From Deinococcus terrestris (GTDB lineage: Bacteria; Deinococcota; Deinococci; Deinococcales; Deinococcaceae), in NCBI RefSeq assembly GCF_009377345.1, contig NZ_WBSL01000005.1, forward strand, positions 62,001 to 126,000: 64,000 bases of DNA. The letters run 5' to 3'. Shown one piece after another: positions 48,798-56,888 of this stretch. The number at the start of each line of letters is the position of its first letter. The first letter of the stretch is position 1. The notes beneath the pieces are model-generated. The model saw only the letters and a program-made list of their open reading frames with translations. It ran no database searches and was not told where the DNA came from. A program made the translations under genes and the position numbers.

Positions 48798-49859
48798 GTG
48801 ACGCGCCCCCTGCTTGACATCCGGCACATCTATCTGGAACCGCGCGTGGAGGAGTACACGCGGGGGCAGGAGATTCTGGCGCGGTTTCCAGAGGCCGAGC
48901 GGACGCTGGTGGATTCGCACTGGAATATTCCGGGGCTGCACGGCAACGCGGGGCTGGTCAAGAACTGGGTGAAGATCAAGCGGCAGGTGCTGGTGCTGGG
49001 GGTCCGCAAGACCTTTGCTCTGCGCGAGAACGGGCGCAGCGCGGACTGGATCGCGCCGGGCCTCGCCAACGGGTGTGCGCTGAGCTGCGCGTATTGCTAC
49101 GTGCCCCGGCGCAAAGGCTTCGCCAACCCGATCACGACCTTCGTGAATGTGGAGGACGCGGTGCGGGCCTTGCGCCGCCACGCCGAGCGGCTGGGGCCGA
49201 AGACCGAACCCAATCAGGTGGACCCCCACCTGTGGGTTTATGACATCGGTGAAAACAGCGACCTGAGCGTGGACGCGCTGCTGTCCGACAACGTGCGGGA
49301 CATGGTGGTGCTGTACCGGACGCTGCCCAACGCCAAGGCCTCCTTCGCGACCAAGTACGTCAACCGCGAGTTGCTGGACTATGACCCACAGGGCAAGACG
49401 CGCATTCGCTTCTCGCTGATGCCGCGCTCCCTGGCCCGCGTGCTGGACGTGCGGACCTCGCCCATCCGGGAGCGGATCGCGGCCATCAACGACTTCGTGG
49501 AGGCGGGGTACGAGGTGCACCTCAACTTCTCGCCCGTCGTGATCTACGAGGGCTGGACGGCCGACTATACGGAGCTGCTGCGCGAGGTGCGGGACTCGCT
49601 GTCGGAACAGGCCCGCGCCCAACTCGCCGCCGAAGTTATTTTTCTGACCCACAACGCCGCCCTGCACGAGGTCAATCTGGGGTGGCACCCGAAGGCCGAA
49701 TCCCTGCTGTGGACCCCGCAGTGGCAGGAGCAGAAGCGCTCGCAGTACGGCGGCGAGAACATCCGCTACCGGCATGGCTTCAAGGGGAAGGCGGTGGCCC
49801 GCTTCACGGAGCTGCTGGCGCGGGAGTTGCCGGAGTGCCGGGTGCGGTACGCGTTTTAG
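48798..49859 (+). CDS. Spore-photoproduct-lyase-family radical SAM protein
   Basis: 353 residues. The cluster motif CALSCAYC occupies Cys93, Cys97 and Cys100. The context (KRQVLVLGVRKTFALRENGR, WIAPGLANGCALSCAYCYV, then SPVVIYEGW and the C-terminal LLWTPQWQEQKRSQYGG) is that of the spore photoproduct lyase family. Bacillus SPL repairs the spore DNA photoproduct. Between Cys100 and a Cys near the C-terminus there is no other cysteine, so the proton-donor cysteine that I recall in Bacillus SPL appears missing. Substrate unknown. GTG 48798 is six bases after TCAAAT, a leaderless-like arrangement. Confidence 0.88.
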   Translation: MTRPLLDIRHIYLEPRVEEYTRGQEILARFPEAERTLVDSHWNIPGLHGNAGLVKNWVKIKRQVLVLGVRKTFALRENGRSADWIAPGLANGCALSCAYCYVPRRKGFANPITTFVNVEDAVRALRRHAERLGPKTEPNQVDPHLWVYDIGENSDLSVDALLSDNVRDMVVLYRTLPNAKASFATKYVNRELLDYDPQGKTRIRFSLMPRSLARVLDVRTSPIRERIAAINDFVEAGYEVHLNFSPVVIYEGWTADYTELLREVRDSLSEQARAQLAAEVIFLTHNAALHEVNLGWHPKAESLLWTPQWQEQKRSQYGGENIRYRHGFKGKAVARFTELLARELPECRVRYAF

Positions 49860-49862
49860 GGG

Positions 49863-49914
49863 ACCCCTCACCCCTTGCTTTGCGAGGCCCTCTCCCCAGG
49901 GGAGAGGGGGAAGA
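49863..49914. other. Hairpin-forming intergenic sequence
   Basis: Contains the palindrome CCTCTCCCCAGGGGAGAGG preceded by CTTGCTTTGCGAGG. A similar CCCCTC...GCTTTGC...GGGGAGGGG layout forms the terminator at 8755-8799, so this may be the same class of structure without a T tail. Confidence 0.4.
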
Positions 49915-49952
49915 AATGCTCCACCCAGAGCTCCCGTGGCAGACTCGCGGGC

Positions 49953-50876
49953 ATGTCCAAATCGTGCCTCGCCTGGCTGTATCTGCTGACGGTCGCGCTG
50001 GTCTGGGCGCTGGGCGAGTGGGTCGGGGAGCGGACGTTGCCCACGCTGCTGCTGGCCTATGCGCCGCCGTTGCTGTGGCTGCTGCCCGCGCCGCTGGTGC
50101 TGGGGTGGACGCTGTGGCGACGGCAGGGCGTGGCGGTCGCGCTGGCCGGAACACTTCTCGCGGCCGGGGGCGCGGGCCTGCTGCACTGGCGGCCCCAGAC
50201 GGACGGAACGCTGCGGGTCGTCACCTTTAACGTGGCGCAGGGACTGCACGGCTCCCCGGACGAGATCGCGGCGGCGCTGCGGGCGGCGGACGCGGACCTG
50301 CTGCTGCTTCAGGAGACGAACTTCGTGCGCCCCGGCTTCCGCGAGGCGCTGCTCGATCGGCTGCCGGGCTACGCGGTGCGGGCCGGGTACGAGGTGACCA
50401 CCCTCTCGCGCCTGCCCGTGCTGTCGGCCACCAACCACGCCGCGCCGGGCAGTCGCCGCACCTTTCTGGAGACGCGGGTGCGCTGGCGGGGCCAGGAGGT
50501 GCGGGTGCTCAACGTGCATCTGGGGACCGTGCTCGTGTCGAGTGCGCTGCGGGGCGACTTTGACCGGGTTCGGCAGACACGGGACGTGCGGGCGGCGCAG
50601 GTGGCGCGGCTGTCTGCCCTCGCGGGGGAGGTGCCGGGGCCGCTGGTGCTGGGCGGCGACCTCAACACGCCGCCGCGTGGTCTGGCCTACCGGGAACTGC
50701 GGCAGGCGTTCGGCCCAGGCGCCCACGACCTCGCCGGGCGGGGGCCGGGGTGGACCTTTCCGGGGTTGTTCCTACGAATAGATCACCTGATGGCGCGGGG
50801 CCTGACGCCGACGCGAAGCTGGGTTTTGCCGGAATCAGGAAGCGACCACCGGGCGCTGCTGGCCGAGTACCGCTGA
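49953..50876 (+). CDS. Membrane-anchored endonuclease/exonuclease/phosphatase-family protein
   Basis: 307 residues. Two or three N-terminal membrane helices (AWLYLLTVALVWALGEWV and TLLLAYAPPLLWLLPAPLVLG, then a third), then an EEP domain on the outer side: RVVTFNVAQGLHG, LLLLQETNF (catalytic Glu), RVLNVHLGT, LVLGGDLNTPP, IDHLMARG and GSDHRALLAEYR. The family includes phosphodiesterases and DNases; the substrate is unknown. ATG 49953 opens the first helix and CAGACT lies seven bases upstream. Confidence 0.88.
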   Translation: MSKSCLAWLYLLTVALVWALGEWVGERTLPTLLLAYAPPLLWLLPAPLVLGWTLWRRQGVAVALAGTLLAAGGAGLLHWRPQTDGTLRVVTFNVAQGLHGSPDEIAAALRAADADLLLLQETNFVRPGFREALLDRLPGYAVRAGYEVTTLSRLPVLSATNHAAPGSRRTFLETRVRWRGQEVRVLNVHLGTVLVSSALRGDFDRVRQTRDVRAAQVARLSALAGEVPGPLVLGGDLNTPPRGLAYRELRQAFGPGAHDLAGRGPGWTFPGLFLRIDHLMARGLTPTRSWVLPESGSDHRALLAEYR

Positions 50877-51147
50877 GCGCCCTTGTTCAAGCCTCTTTAA
50901 GGAAGCTCCAGGAATTCCCCAGGTGAGCTGACAAACGCATTAAGCCTCCCCCGTTCTTTGTGAGAATTTGCACCTCCCCTCGCCCGGCACAATGCCCGAA
51001 GGTCTTTTGCTCGGCACGCCGGGCGGGGCGCCGTCCTTCTCTTCTCCGTGGGAGTGCCGCTGGGGTGCTTCCAGAACGCCGATTCGTGGCCCCTGCGGGT
51101 CATACGGGAAGGAGCCGGTCCCGCTTCCGGGAGCAGGGGGAGGATGC

Positions 51148-53319
51148 ATGCACAACCTGGAACTGTGGGCGGGGGTCGAACCGACCGTCAGCCGCGTGGG
51201 AAACGATTACCTCGACCAGAACGTCATGAGCGGCTTCGATCATCGCCTGGACGACATCGACCGCCTGGCCGACTTGGGCATCACGGCGATGCGTTTTCCG
51301 CTGCTGTGGGAACGCACGGCTCCCCACGGCCCCGAGCGGGCCGACTGGCACTGGGCCGACACCCGGCTCGCGCGGCTGGAAGGCCGGGGAGTCGAACCCA
51401 TCGTGGGCCTGGTCCACCACGGCAGCGGGCCACGTCACACGCACCTGCTGGACCCCGGGTTCGTGGAGGGGGTGCGGGCCTACGCGCGGGCGGTGGCCGA
51501 GCGCTACCCGCACCTCACGGCGTACACGCCGGTCAATGAACCCCTCACGACGGCCCGGTTCTCGGCACTGTACGGGCACTGGTACCCCCACGCGCGGGAC
51601 GAGCGGTCCTTCTGGACGGCCCTCTTTCACCAGCTTCAGGCGACGGTGCTGGCGATGCGCGAGATTCGAGCGGTGAATCCGGCCGCCCGCCTGATCCAGA
51701 CCGAGGACCTGGGCCGCACCTACAGCACCCCCCGGATGCGCTACCAGGCCGACTTCGAGAACGAGCGGCGCTGGCTGAGCCTCGACCTGCTGCTGGGGCG
51801 GGTGGACGAGGCGCACCCGATGTGGAACTACCTGCGCTGGATCGGTGCCCCCGAGCGCGAGGTCCGGTGGTTCGCCGAGAACCCCTGCCCGCCCAACGTG
51901 CTGGGCCTGAACGTGTACGTGACGAGCGAACGCTTCCTCGACGAACGGCTGAGCCACTACCCCACCCACACCCACGGCGGCAACGGCCGCGACCGCTACG
52001 CTGATGTGGAGGCGGTGCGGGTGCGCGGCGAGGGGATCGGCGGCCCCGGCGACCGCCTGCGCGAAGCGCACGCCCGCTCCGGGCTGCCGCTGGCGATCAC
52101 CGAAGTCCACCTGGGCTGCACCCGCGAGGAGCAACTGCGCTGGCTGGCGGGCGCGTGGCAGGCCGCGCAGGAGGTCCGCGCAGAAGGGGCCGACGTGCGG
52201 GCGATTACCGTCTGGGCGGCGATGGGCGCCTGGGAGTGGAACAGCCTGCTCACCCGCCGTGACGGGCACTACGAGAGCGGCTTGTGGGACATCCGTGCCC
52301 CCGAGCCGCGCTCCACCGCCCTGGTGACCCTGGCCCGCGAACTGGCGACTGGGCAGACGCCCTCGCACCCGGTCCTCGCCGGGCCGGGCTGGTGGGAGCG
52401 GCCCGAGCGCCTGACCTTCCCGCCCTTCGGCCCGGTGCGGGCGGCCGACCCCGCCGGAGCGCCCCTCCTGATCACCGGGGCGACGGGCACGTTGGGGCAG
52501 GCACTCGCCCGCGAGTGCGAGGGGCGCGGCCTTCCCTACCGGCTGCTGAGGCGGCAGGACCTCGATATCGCGGACGCGGCGTCCGTGGCGCGGGCGTTGG
52601 CCGAGCACCAGCCGTGGGCGGTCCTCAACGCCGCTGGATACGTCCGGGTGGACGACGCCGAGCAGGACCCCCGCAACGACCGCGAGAACGTGGACGGACC
52701 ACGCCTGCTGGCCGAGGCCTGCGCCGGGGCAGGGGTGCGGCTGGTGACCTTTTCCTCCGACCTCGTCTTTGACGGGCGCAAGGGGGCACCTTACGTGGAA
52801 TCTGACCTCCCCAACCCCCTGAACGCCTACGGCCGCAGCAAACGCGCCGCCGAGGACGCGGTGCTGGCGGCGCTGCCGGAAGCCTTGGTCGTCCGCACGA
52901 GCGCCTTCTTCGGCCCGTGGGACCCTTATAACTTCGCCGCGCATGTGGTCCGCGAGCTGGGGGCCGGGCGGGTGCTGCGGGCGGCCGACGATCAGGTGGT
53001 GTCGCCCACCTATGTGCCGGACCTGACGCGGGCGGTGCTCGACCTCCTGATCGACGGCGAGCGCGGCCTGTGGCACCTCGCCAACCCCGGCGCCGTGAGC
53101 TGGGCCGACTTCGCCCGCATGGTGGCGGACGTGACTGGGCTGGACGCAGGGTTGGTGCAGGGCGTCCCCACCGCCGAGCTGGGTCTGACCGCCGCCCGCC
53201 CCGCTTTCAGTGCGCTGGACAGCGAACGCGGCGAGGTCATGCCGAGCTTCGTGGATGCCCTGGAACGCTGGGCACAGCACGCCGAGCTGCCCGAACGGGC
53301 GGAACTTGCCGCCGACTGA
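51148..53319 (+). CDS. Fusion of GH1 glycosidase-like and RmlD-like reductase
   Basis: 723 residues. Residues 1-430 are a TIM-barrel GH1 homologue: YTPVNEPLTT gives acid/base Glu131 and LAITEVHLG gives nucleophile Glu319, with substantial deletions compared with full GH1 enzymes. From about residue 438 the chain is a complete dTDP-4-dehydrorhamnose reductase-type SDR: NAD(P) motif GATGTLGQAL, FSSDLVFDG and YGRSK (Tyr561, Lys565). The combination suggests action on a deoxysugar or nucleotide-sugar. ATG 51148 is preceded by GGGGGAGG; an open frame extends upstream to 50968 but without features. It lies just upstream of tmRNA. Confidence 0.88.
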   Translation: MHNLELWAGVEPTVSRVGNDYLDQNVMSGFDHRLDDIDRLADLGITAMRFPLLWERTAPHGPERADWHWADTRLARLEGRGVEPIVGLVHHGSGPRHTHLLDPGFVEGVRAYARAVAERYPHLTAYTPVNEPLTTARFSALYGHWYPHARDERSFWTALFHQLQATVLAMREIRAVNPAARLIQTEDLGRTYSTPRMRYQADFENERRWLSLDLLLGRVDEAHPMWNYLRWIGAPEREVRWFAENPCPPNVLGLNVYVTSERFLDERLSHYPTHTHGGNGRDRYADVEAVRVRGEGIGGPGDRLREAHARSGLPLAITEVHLGCTREEQLRWLAGAWQAAQEVRAEGADVRAITVWAAMGAWEWNSLLTRRDGHYESGLWDIRAPEPRSTALVTLARELATGQTPSHPVLAGPGWWERPERLTFPPFGPVRAADPAGAPLLITGATGTLGQALARECEGRGLPYRLLRRQDLDIADAASVARALAEHQPWAVLNAAGYVRVDDAEQDPRNDRENVDGPRLLAEACAGAGVRLVTFSSDLVFDGRKGAPYVESDLPNPLNAYGRSKRAAEDAVLAALPEALVVRTSAFFGPWDPYNFAAHVVRELGAGRVLRAADDQVVSPTYVPDLTRAVLDLLIDGERGLWHLANPGAVSWADFARMVADVTGLDAGLVQGVPTAELGLTAARPAFSALDSERGEVMPSFVDALERWAQHAELPERAELAAD

Positions 53320-53390
53320 GCCTGCCCCACCTGACGGCCGCATGAGGGCGGAACGTGCGAATGGTCAGGGTGCGCCGGGACGCCCTCTGC

Positions 53391-53396
53391 TACACT
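53391..53396 (+). promoter_or_regulatory. -10 box for tmRNA
   Basis: TACACT lies 30 bases before the mature tmRNA 5' end, which allows a short 5' leader. No convincing -35 hexamer is seen. Confidence 0.45.
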
Positions 53397-53424
53397 CTTC
53401 TTCGCCGGTCTATCCGGTGACGCG

Positions 53425-53774
<350 letters not shown>

Positions 53775-53779
53775 GACAG

Positions 53780-53806
53780 CCCCGCCCCCCACGGGCGGGG
53801 TTTTTT
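53780..53806 (+). terminator. Terminator of tmRNA
   Basis: CCCCGCCC pairs with GGGCGGGG, followed by six T at 53801-53806. The 91-bp att repeat begins inside the left arm (53784), so the copy at the other end of the element has only a shortened stem. Confidence 0.85.
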
Positions 53807-53874
53807 CTATACTGCCGGACGCAGGTCCCCCTGCCGGGATGGCGGAATCGGTAGACGCATCCGACTTAAAATCG
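53784..53874 (+). repeat. attL: 91-bp repeat with tRNA-Leu 5' half
   Basis: Identical to 57845-57935. It contains most of the tmRNA terminator, a -10-like TATACT at 53808-53813, and the first 42 bases of tRNA-Leu (from 53833) through the anticodon loop CTTAAAA. Here the tRNA is cut off: the sequence after 53874 diverges from the true 3' half, so this copy is a non-functional remnant. Confidence 0.92.
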
Positions 53875-54278
53875 CCAGAATAGCTAGCAACCCCGGTTTT
53901 CTGCGTCTCACACATTATTTTCACAGCCTGCCCAGTGCCGCACCCCCAGTGTAAGCACATCCGACTGCGGTTTTCCACAGGTCCGGGTCTGCCTCACAGG
54001 TCACAGGGTGCCGATTAATACTGAAATTCGTTAGTTCTAATTGCTTCACTCAGATGAACTATTTACAGGCTGAACCTACTGCCCCGGCTGCCCTGTGAAC
54101 TACGGCGGTGAACTACTGGAATTATTTGGGCAGGGCAGTTTGCCCCAGTAGTTATTCACAGGGGTCTGTGGGGGCTGCTGTGAGGCTACAGGGGGTATTT
54201 GCTGGGCCTGTTGCCTGCCGTTCACAGGTCCGCAGATATGCGGCACAGGCTGGGATGTGGGCTGGGTATGCTGGAAAC
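53875..54278. other. Left end of the element, no gene
   Basis: About 400 bases without a convincing frame. It has six TCACAG and CTGTGA words (53921, 53994, 54001, 54093, 54156, 54178) plus another at 54222. A tandem GTGAACTAC pair lies at 54096-54115. A transcript from the attL tRNA promoter would run into this region. Confidence 0.5.
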
Positions 54279-54668
54279 ATGAAAAAACTCACAGCGTACA
54301 TAGGGATAAGGTGCCTAGTCCTAACTGCCGCTTTTTCTGGAGCGACAGCCCAGGCTTTAGAAGTGCCCAGGGGTTTAGATTCGGAACAGCAAAGATTGCT
54401 AGGCTTGCTGTGGATTGTTTATGCAGGAATACTGTCCTTCTTTAAGTATATGTACGGAGAATTCGACAAAAAGAGCGGTGAATATGTTCCAGGGTGTCTT
54501 GAATATCCTTTAGGAGTGGGTTTATTAGTGGGGGGCGGGGTAGGAGCCTTGCTAATTTCACATGTATTTAGCTCATTTGTATTGCAAATATTTGCCCCTA
54601 TAGCATACCTAGTGGGCACTTATCTAATAGTTAATCGGTTCGTTCCTTATCGTTATAGGCAGAAGTAG
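54279..54668 (+). CDS. Small membrane protein of the element
   Basis: 129 residues. An N-terminal signal-like segment (YIGIRCLVLTAAFSGATAQA) could be cleaved at AQA. Three further hydrophobic stretches follow: LLGLLWIVYAGILSFF, YPLGVGLLVGGGVGALLISHVF and LQIFAPIAYLVGTYLIV, with a charged loop FDKKSGEYV between the first two. Not recognised; it could be an envelope, holin-like or exclusion-type protein. TATGCT lies six bases before ATG 54279, so expression uses the host leaderless mode. Confidence 0.65.
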   Translation: MKKLTAYIGIRCLVLTAAFSGATAQALEVPRGLDSEQQRLLGLLWIVYAGILSFFKYMYGEFDKKSGEYVPGCLEYPLGVGLLVGGGVGALLISHVFSSFVLQIFAPIAYLVGTYLIVNRFVPYRYRQK

Positions 54669-55129
54669 ATCTTGCCCAATTACTTCTTCTGAGGGCTGCA
54701 GGTGTCTTACAGCGGCAGCAATGGGCATGTCTGCCCCGGCCCCTGCTAGCTGTTTGAACCCCCTGCCCCCTACCTGTGCCCCCGCCCCGGCTGCTGGGGT
54801 AGTTCATAGGGGTGTGAGTTCCAGTGTGAACCTGTGTGAACAGACCCCCACCCCCAGAACCGTCCAATCCTCCATATAAATGAGGGCGCTTCTAAAACAC
54901 CTATGTAAATACTAGTAGACTTCTGTGTATAGAATTCACCCCCATGCTGTCTAGTCCATAAGCTAGCAGCATGGGGTATTCTGTTATTTTCACAGGTACA
55001 TTACCCGTAGACAAGGGGTTTAGATGCAGACATATTATGTTCACAAGCTAATTTGGAATTATACAAACTCACATCTGTATAGTTGCCTAGTTCTATTTCT
55101 ACTACTGTAGTAATACCGTAGCACAACGG
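54669..55129. other. Non-coding region of the element
   Basis: About 460 bases with no credible gene; the one minus-strand frame (to 54867) is low-complexity and unsupported. The second half is AT-rich and holds a long hairpin at 54932-54981. Confidence 0.5.
54932..54981. other. Long imperfect hairpin
   Basis: The arms share GAAT, CCCCATGCTG and CTAG with two small bulges (about 18 pairs) around the loop TCCATAAG. A T-rich ATTCTGTTATTTT follows. It could be a terminator for the membrane-protein gene, a structured RNA or an origin-like cruciform. Confidence 0.45.
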
Positions 55130-55411
55130 TTATTCAAATGTGTACCTACCGTAGAACACTTCATTCTCAATATACTTCATGGTTGCTACGAACTTAGGTA
55201 GGTCGTTCTCAATATAGTATTGCCTTGCTTGTAGATATGTACCTTTCATGGGCTTAATCTGCTTATAGTTAGGCACCAATTTACGTACTATATTCTGTAT
55301 TGTATTTGCTGCCCCTGTGGGGTCTGGAATAGGTCTATTGTACCTAACCTTTGCAGAATGCATGAGACTGTCTATCGTAGCAACATCTCTGGAAATATAT
55401 TTGTTGAACAT
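55130..55411 (-). CDS. Hypothetical protein of the element
   Basis: 93 residues, basic, with Tyr- and Lys-rich segments (KLVPNYKQIKPMKGTYLQARQYY). AT-rich codons differ strongly from the host. TTGGAG lies five bases before ATG 55411. Not recognised; size and charge would suit a small DNA-binding or regulatory protein. It is transcribed against the xis-nuclease pair. Confidence 0.6.
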   Translation of the reverse strand: MFNKYISRDVATIDSLMHSAKVRYNRPIPDPTGAANTIQNIVRKLVPNYKQIKPMKGTYLQARQYYIENDLPKFVATMKYIENEVFYGRYTFE

Positions 55412-55790
55412 ATAGACTCCAAATAGCCAATGCTTAAACTTTAGTTTCCAACTAATAGTAGACTTGAATAAGTTATTAGCTTAACTTGTACCTGTGAATG
55501 TATGGTTCACAGGCTATAGACAATATTCGACGACCTCAGACATACGGTATAAAAGTCTGAGCATTAATCTATGCGGCAGTTTTGAATCTGTACACAATTC
55601 AAATCTGCGTTGTGAGCTGCCCGGCAGTTGATAAGTCTGCGGAACAGAAGTGCAGCAGTCTCCAAACCTGCCGCTGTGAAACACAGGCGCACATTCCCCA
55701 ATGTGTCCCCCGCCTAAGCCCCACATAACTATTCTACTACAAACATAATAAAGTTAACGTTGTGTTATAATACTTACATGGAGGTGCCCA
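55412..55790. other. Intergenic region with the divergent promoters of the element
   Basis: An AT-rich stretch near 55411-55490 and another at 55735-55780 (TTATAATACTTAC just before the xis Shine-Dalgarno) are promoter candidates for the two divergent units. A 70-codon frame on the minus strand (55514-55726) has no start signal and odd composition, and is not called. Confidence 0.45.
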
Positions 55791-55982
55791 ATGGACACTC
55801 AATTTATTCAGATCGGAGAAGCATGTAAGGTGCTAGGCATTAGCAAGCCGACCCTGTATCGGCTTATTTCACAGGGCATTCTGCCTGCTGTGAGAACTGG
55901 AGACAAGTTCAGACTGAACAGGGCAGATGTTGAAAAGCTCAGTGAGACAGGCTGGAGGTGGGCCGATGCTGAAGCTCAATAA
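55791..55982 (+). CDS. Excisionase-type MerR/HTH_17 DNA-binding protein
   Basis: 63 residues. IQIGEACKVLGISKPTLYRLISQGILPAVRTGDKFRLNRADVEKL is a complete excisionase-family winged HTH of the kind that bends att DNA and controls excision direction. GGAGG lies eight bases before ATG 55791. Its last 17 bases overlap the following gene. Confidence 0.85.
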   Translation: MDTQFIQIGEACKVLGISKPTLYRLISQGILPAVRTGDKFRLNRADVEKLSETGWRWADAEAQ

Positions 55983-56610
55983 CCCAAAGTTCGGAGCAAA
56001 CAGCTTCATCGGCAAAAGGGTGAATGAGCTTGCCTACTGGGCGACAATGCAGCCACCCAAAACCCGGAATCCAAAGGAGGACATTCCACAACAGAAAGGC
56101 AGTTTCAATGAGTGTATGTTCAAGCTTATTGCTGAACAGTACTACCCTGCTGAGCTTATTGAATTCGATGAAGAAAGGGCATGGGAGCAATTTCTGAAAG
56201 GCAGGAATGGAACGCCCGACGATTACGACCTTACGGTGAACGGTCACACAGTGGATGTGAAGTGCGATTCCAGAATGTCTAGCACAGGCAATGTGTGTTT
56301 TGAAATTGAAACGAAGACGGGTAGGCCCAGCCTGCTTTTGAAGGAGTCTATAGACTACAGTGCCCACATGTCTTACTTCATTCGCAACATCTCAGGTTGC
56401 CCACCTAAGCTTGCCGAACGTCACAACAAAGGTTTGAAGGTTGTTATTACCGACCTAAACGCACTGCGGCAATATTTGAAGCCGGACGAACAGGGCTATT
56501 CAATCGGTGAGTATCGGTCTGAATTCACTAGGTTTGGGACGGCCTGCATTTACCTTCCGATTGCCTACCTAACGAATAGTTTGAAAGTTGCCGACTTATA
56601 TATCTACTAA
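55966..56610 (+). CDS. PD-(D/E)xK-like putative nuclease
   Basis: 214 residues. A plausible PD-(D/E)xK core: Glu49 in a helix (SFNECMFKLIAEQYY), Asp88 in TPDDYDLTVNG and Asp97-Lys99 in TVDVKCD, followed by a strand FEIETK. Such cores belong to restriction enzymes, resolvases and phage nucleases. No methyltransferase is present. GGAGGTGG lies before ATG 55966, inside the xis 3' end, so the two are translated together. Whether it processes element DNA or acts as a defence or attack enzyme is unknown. Confidence 0.6.
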   Translation: MLKLNNPKFGANSFIGKRVNELAYWATMQPPKTRNPKEDIPQQKGSFNECMFKLIAEQYYPAELIEFDEERAWEQFLKGRNGTPDDYDLTVNGHTVDVKCDSRMSSTGNVCFEIETKTGRPSLLLKESIDYSAHMSYFIRNISGCPPKLAERHNKGLKVVITDLNALRQYLKPDEQGYSIGEYRSEFTRFGTACIYLPIAYLTNSLKVADLYIY

Positions 56611-56617
56611 ACGATTG

Positions 56618-56657
56618 CCGCCCCTGTGACATATTCACAGCAGGCGGCTTTCTTCTA
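56618..56657 (+). terminator. Terminator of the xis-nuclease unit
   Basis: GCCGCC-c-CTGTGA pairs with TCACAG-ca-GGCGGC around CATAT, and TTTCTTCT follows. The inner six base pairs are the element's over-represented hexamer. Confidence 0.7.
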
Positions 56658-56851
56658 TGTACCCCCCACCCCTCTGGCGACACATATCTCATTATACAGG
56701 ATTTTATGCATTTTGTCAAGCCCCCTAATGGATATGGGCGGCTGTGAATACTTTCTGCCCCCTGCTAATGCCCCTGCCTGCGCCCTGTGAGAATGCCCTT
56801 TGCTGGCTTCCATTGCCCCCTAGAACAGCCGACAAATAAATATCTGGGTGT

Positions 56852-56888
56852 CTGTAGGGGTACTGCCGTATTTAATAAATACCTACAG
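56852..56888 (-). terminator. Nested hairpin at the integrase 3' end
   Basis: CTGTAGG (56852-56858) pairs with CCTACAG (56882-56888), enclosing the perfect palindrome GTATTTAATAAATAC. The integrase stop codon lies within the right arm. Transcribed leftward it could end the integrase transcript. Confidence 0.4.

Noticed and set aside
53833..53905. A second functional tRNA at attL
   Set aside because: After the anticodon stem the sequence has no T arm; a partial match of ACCCCGGT to the acceptor strand is not enough.
54631..54867. Glycine/arginine-rich minus-strand frame
   Set aside because: Low-complexity translation of a GC-rich patch, with no ribosome-binding site.
55514..55726. 70-codon frame on the minus strand of the element
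   Set aside because: No start signal, cysteine- and glycine-rich odd composition, and it overlaps the probable promoter region.
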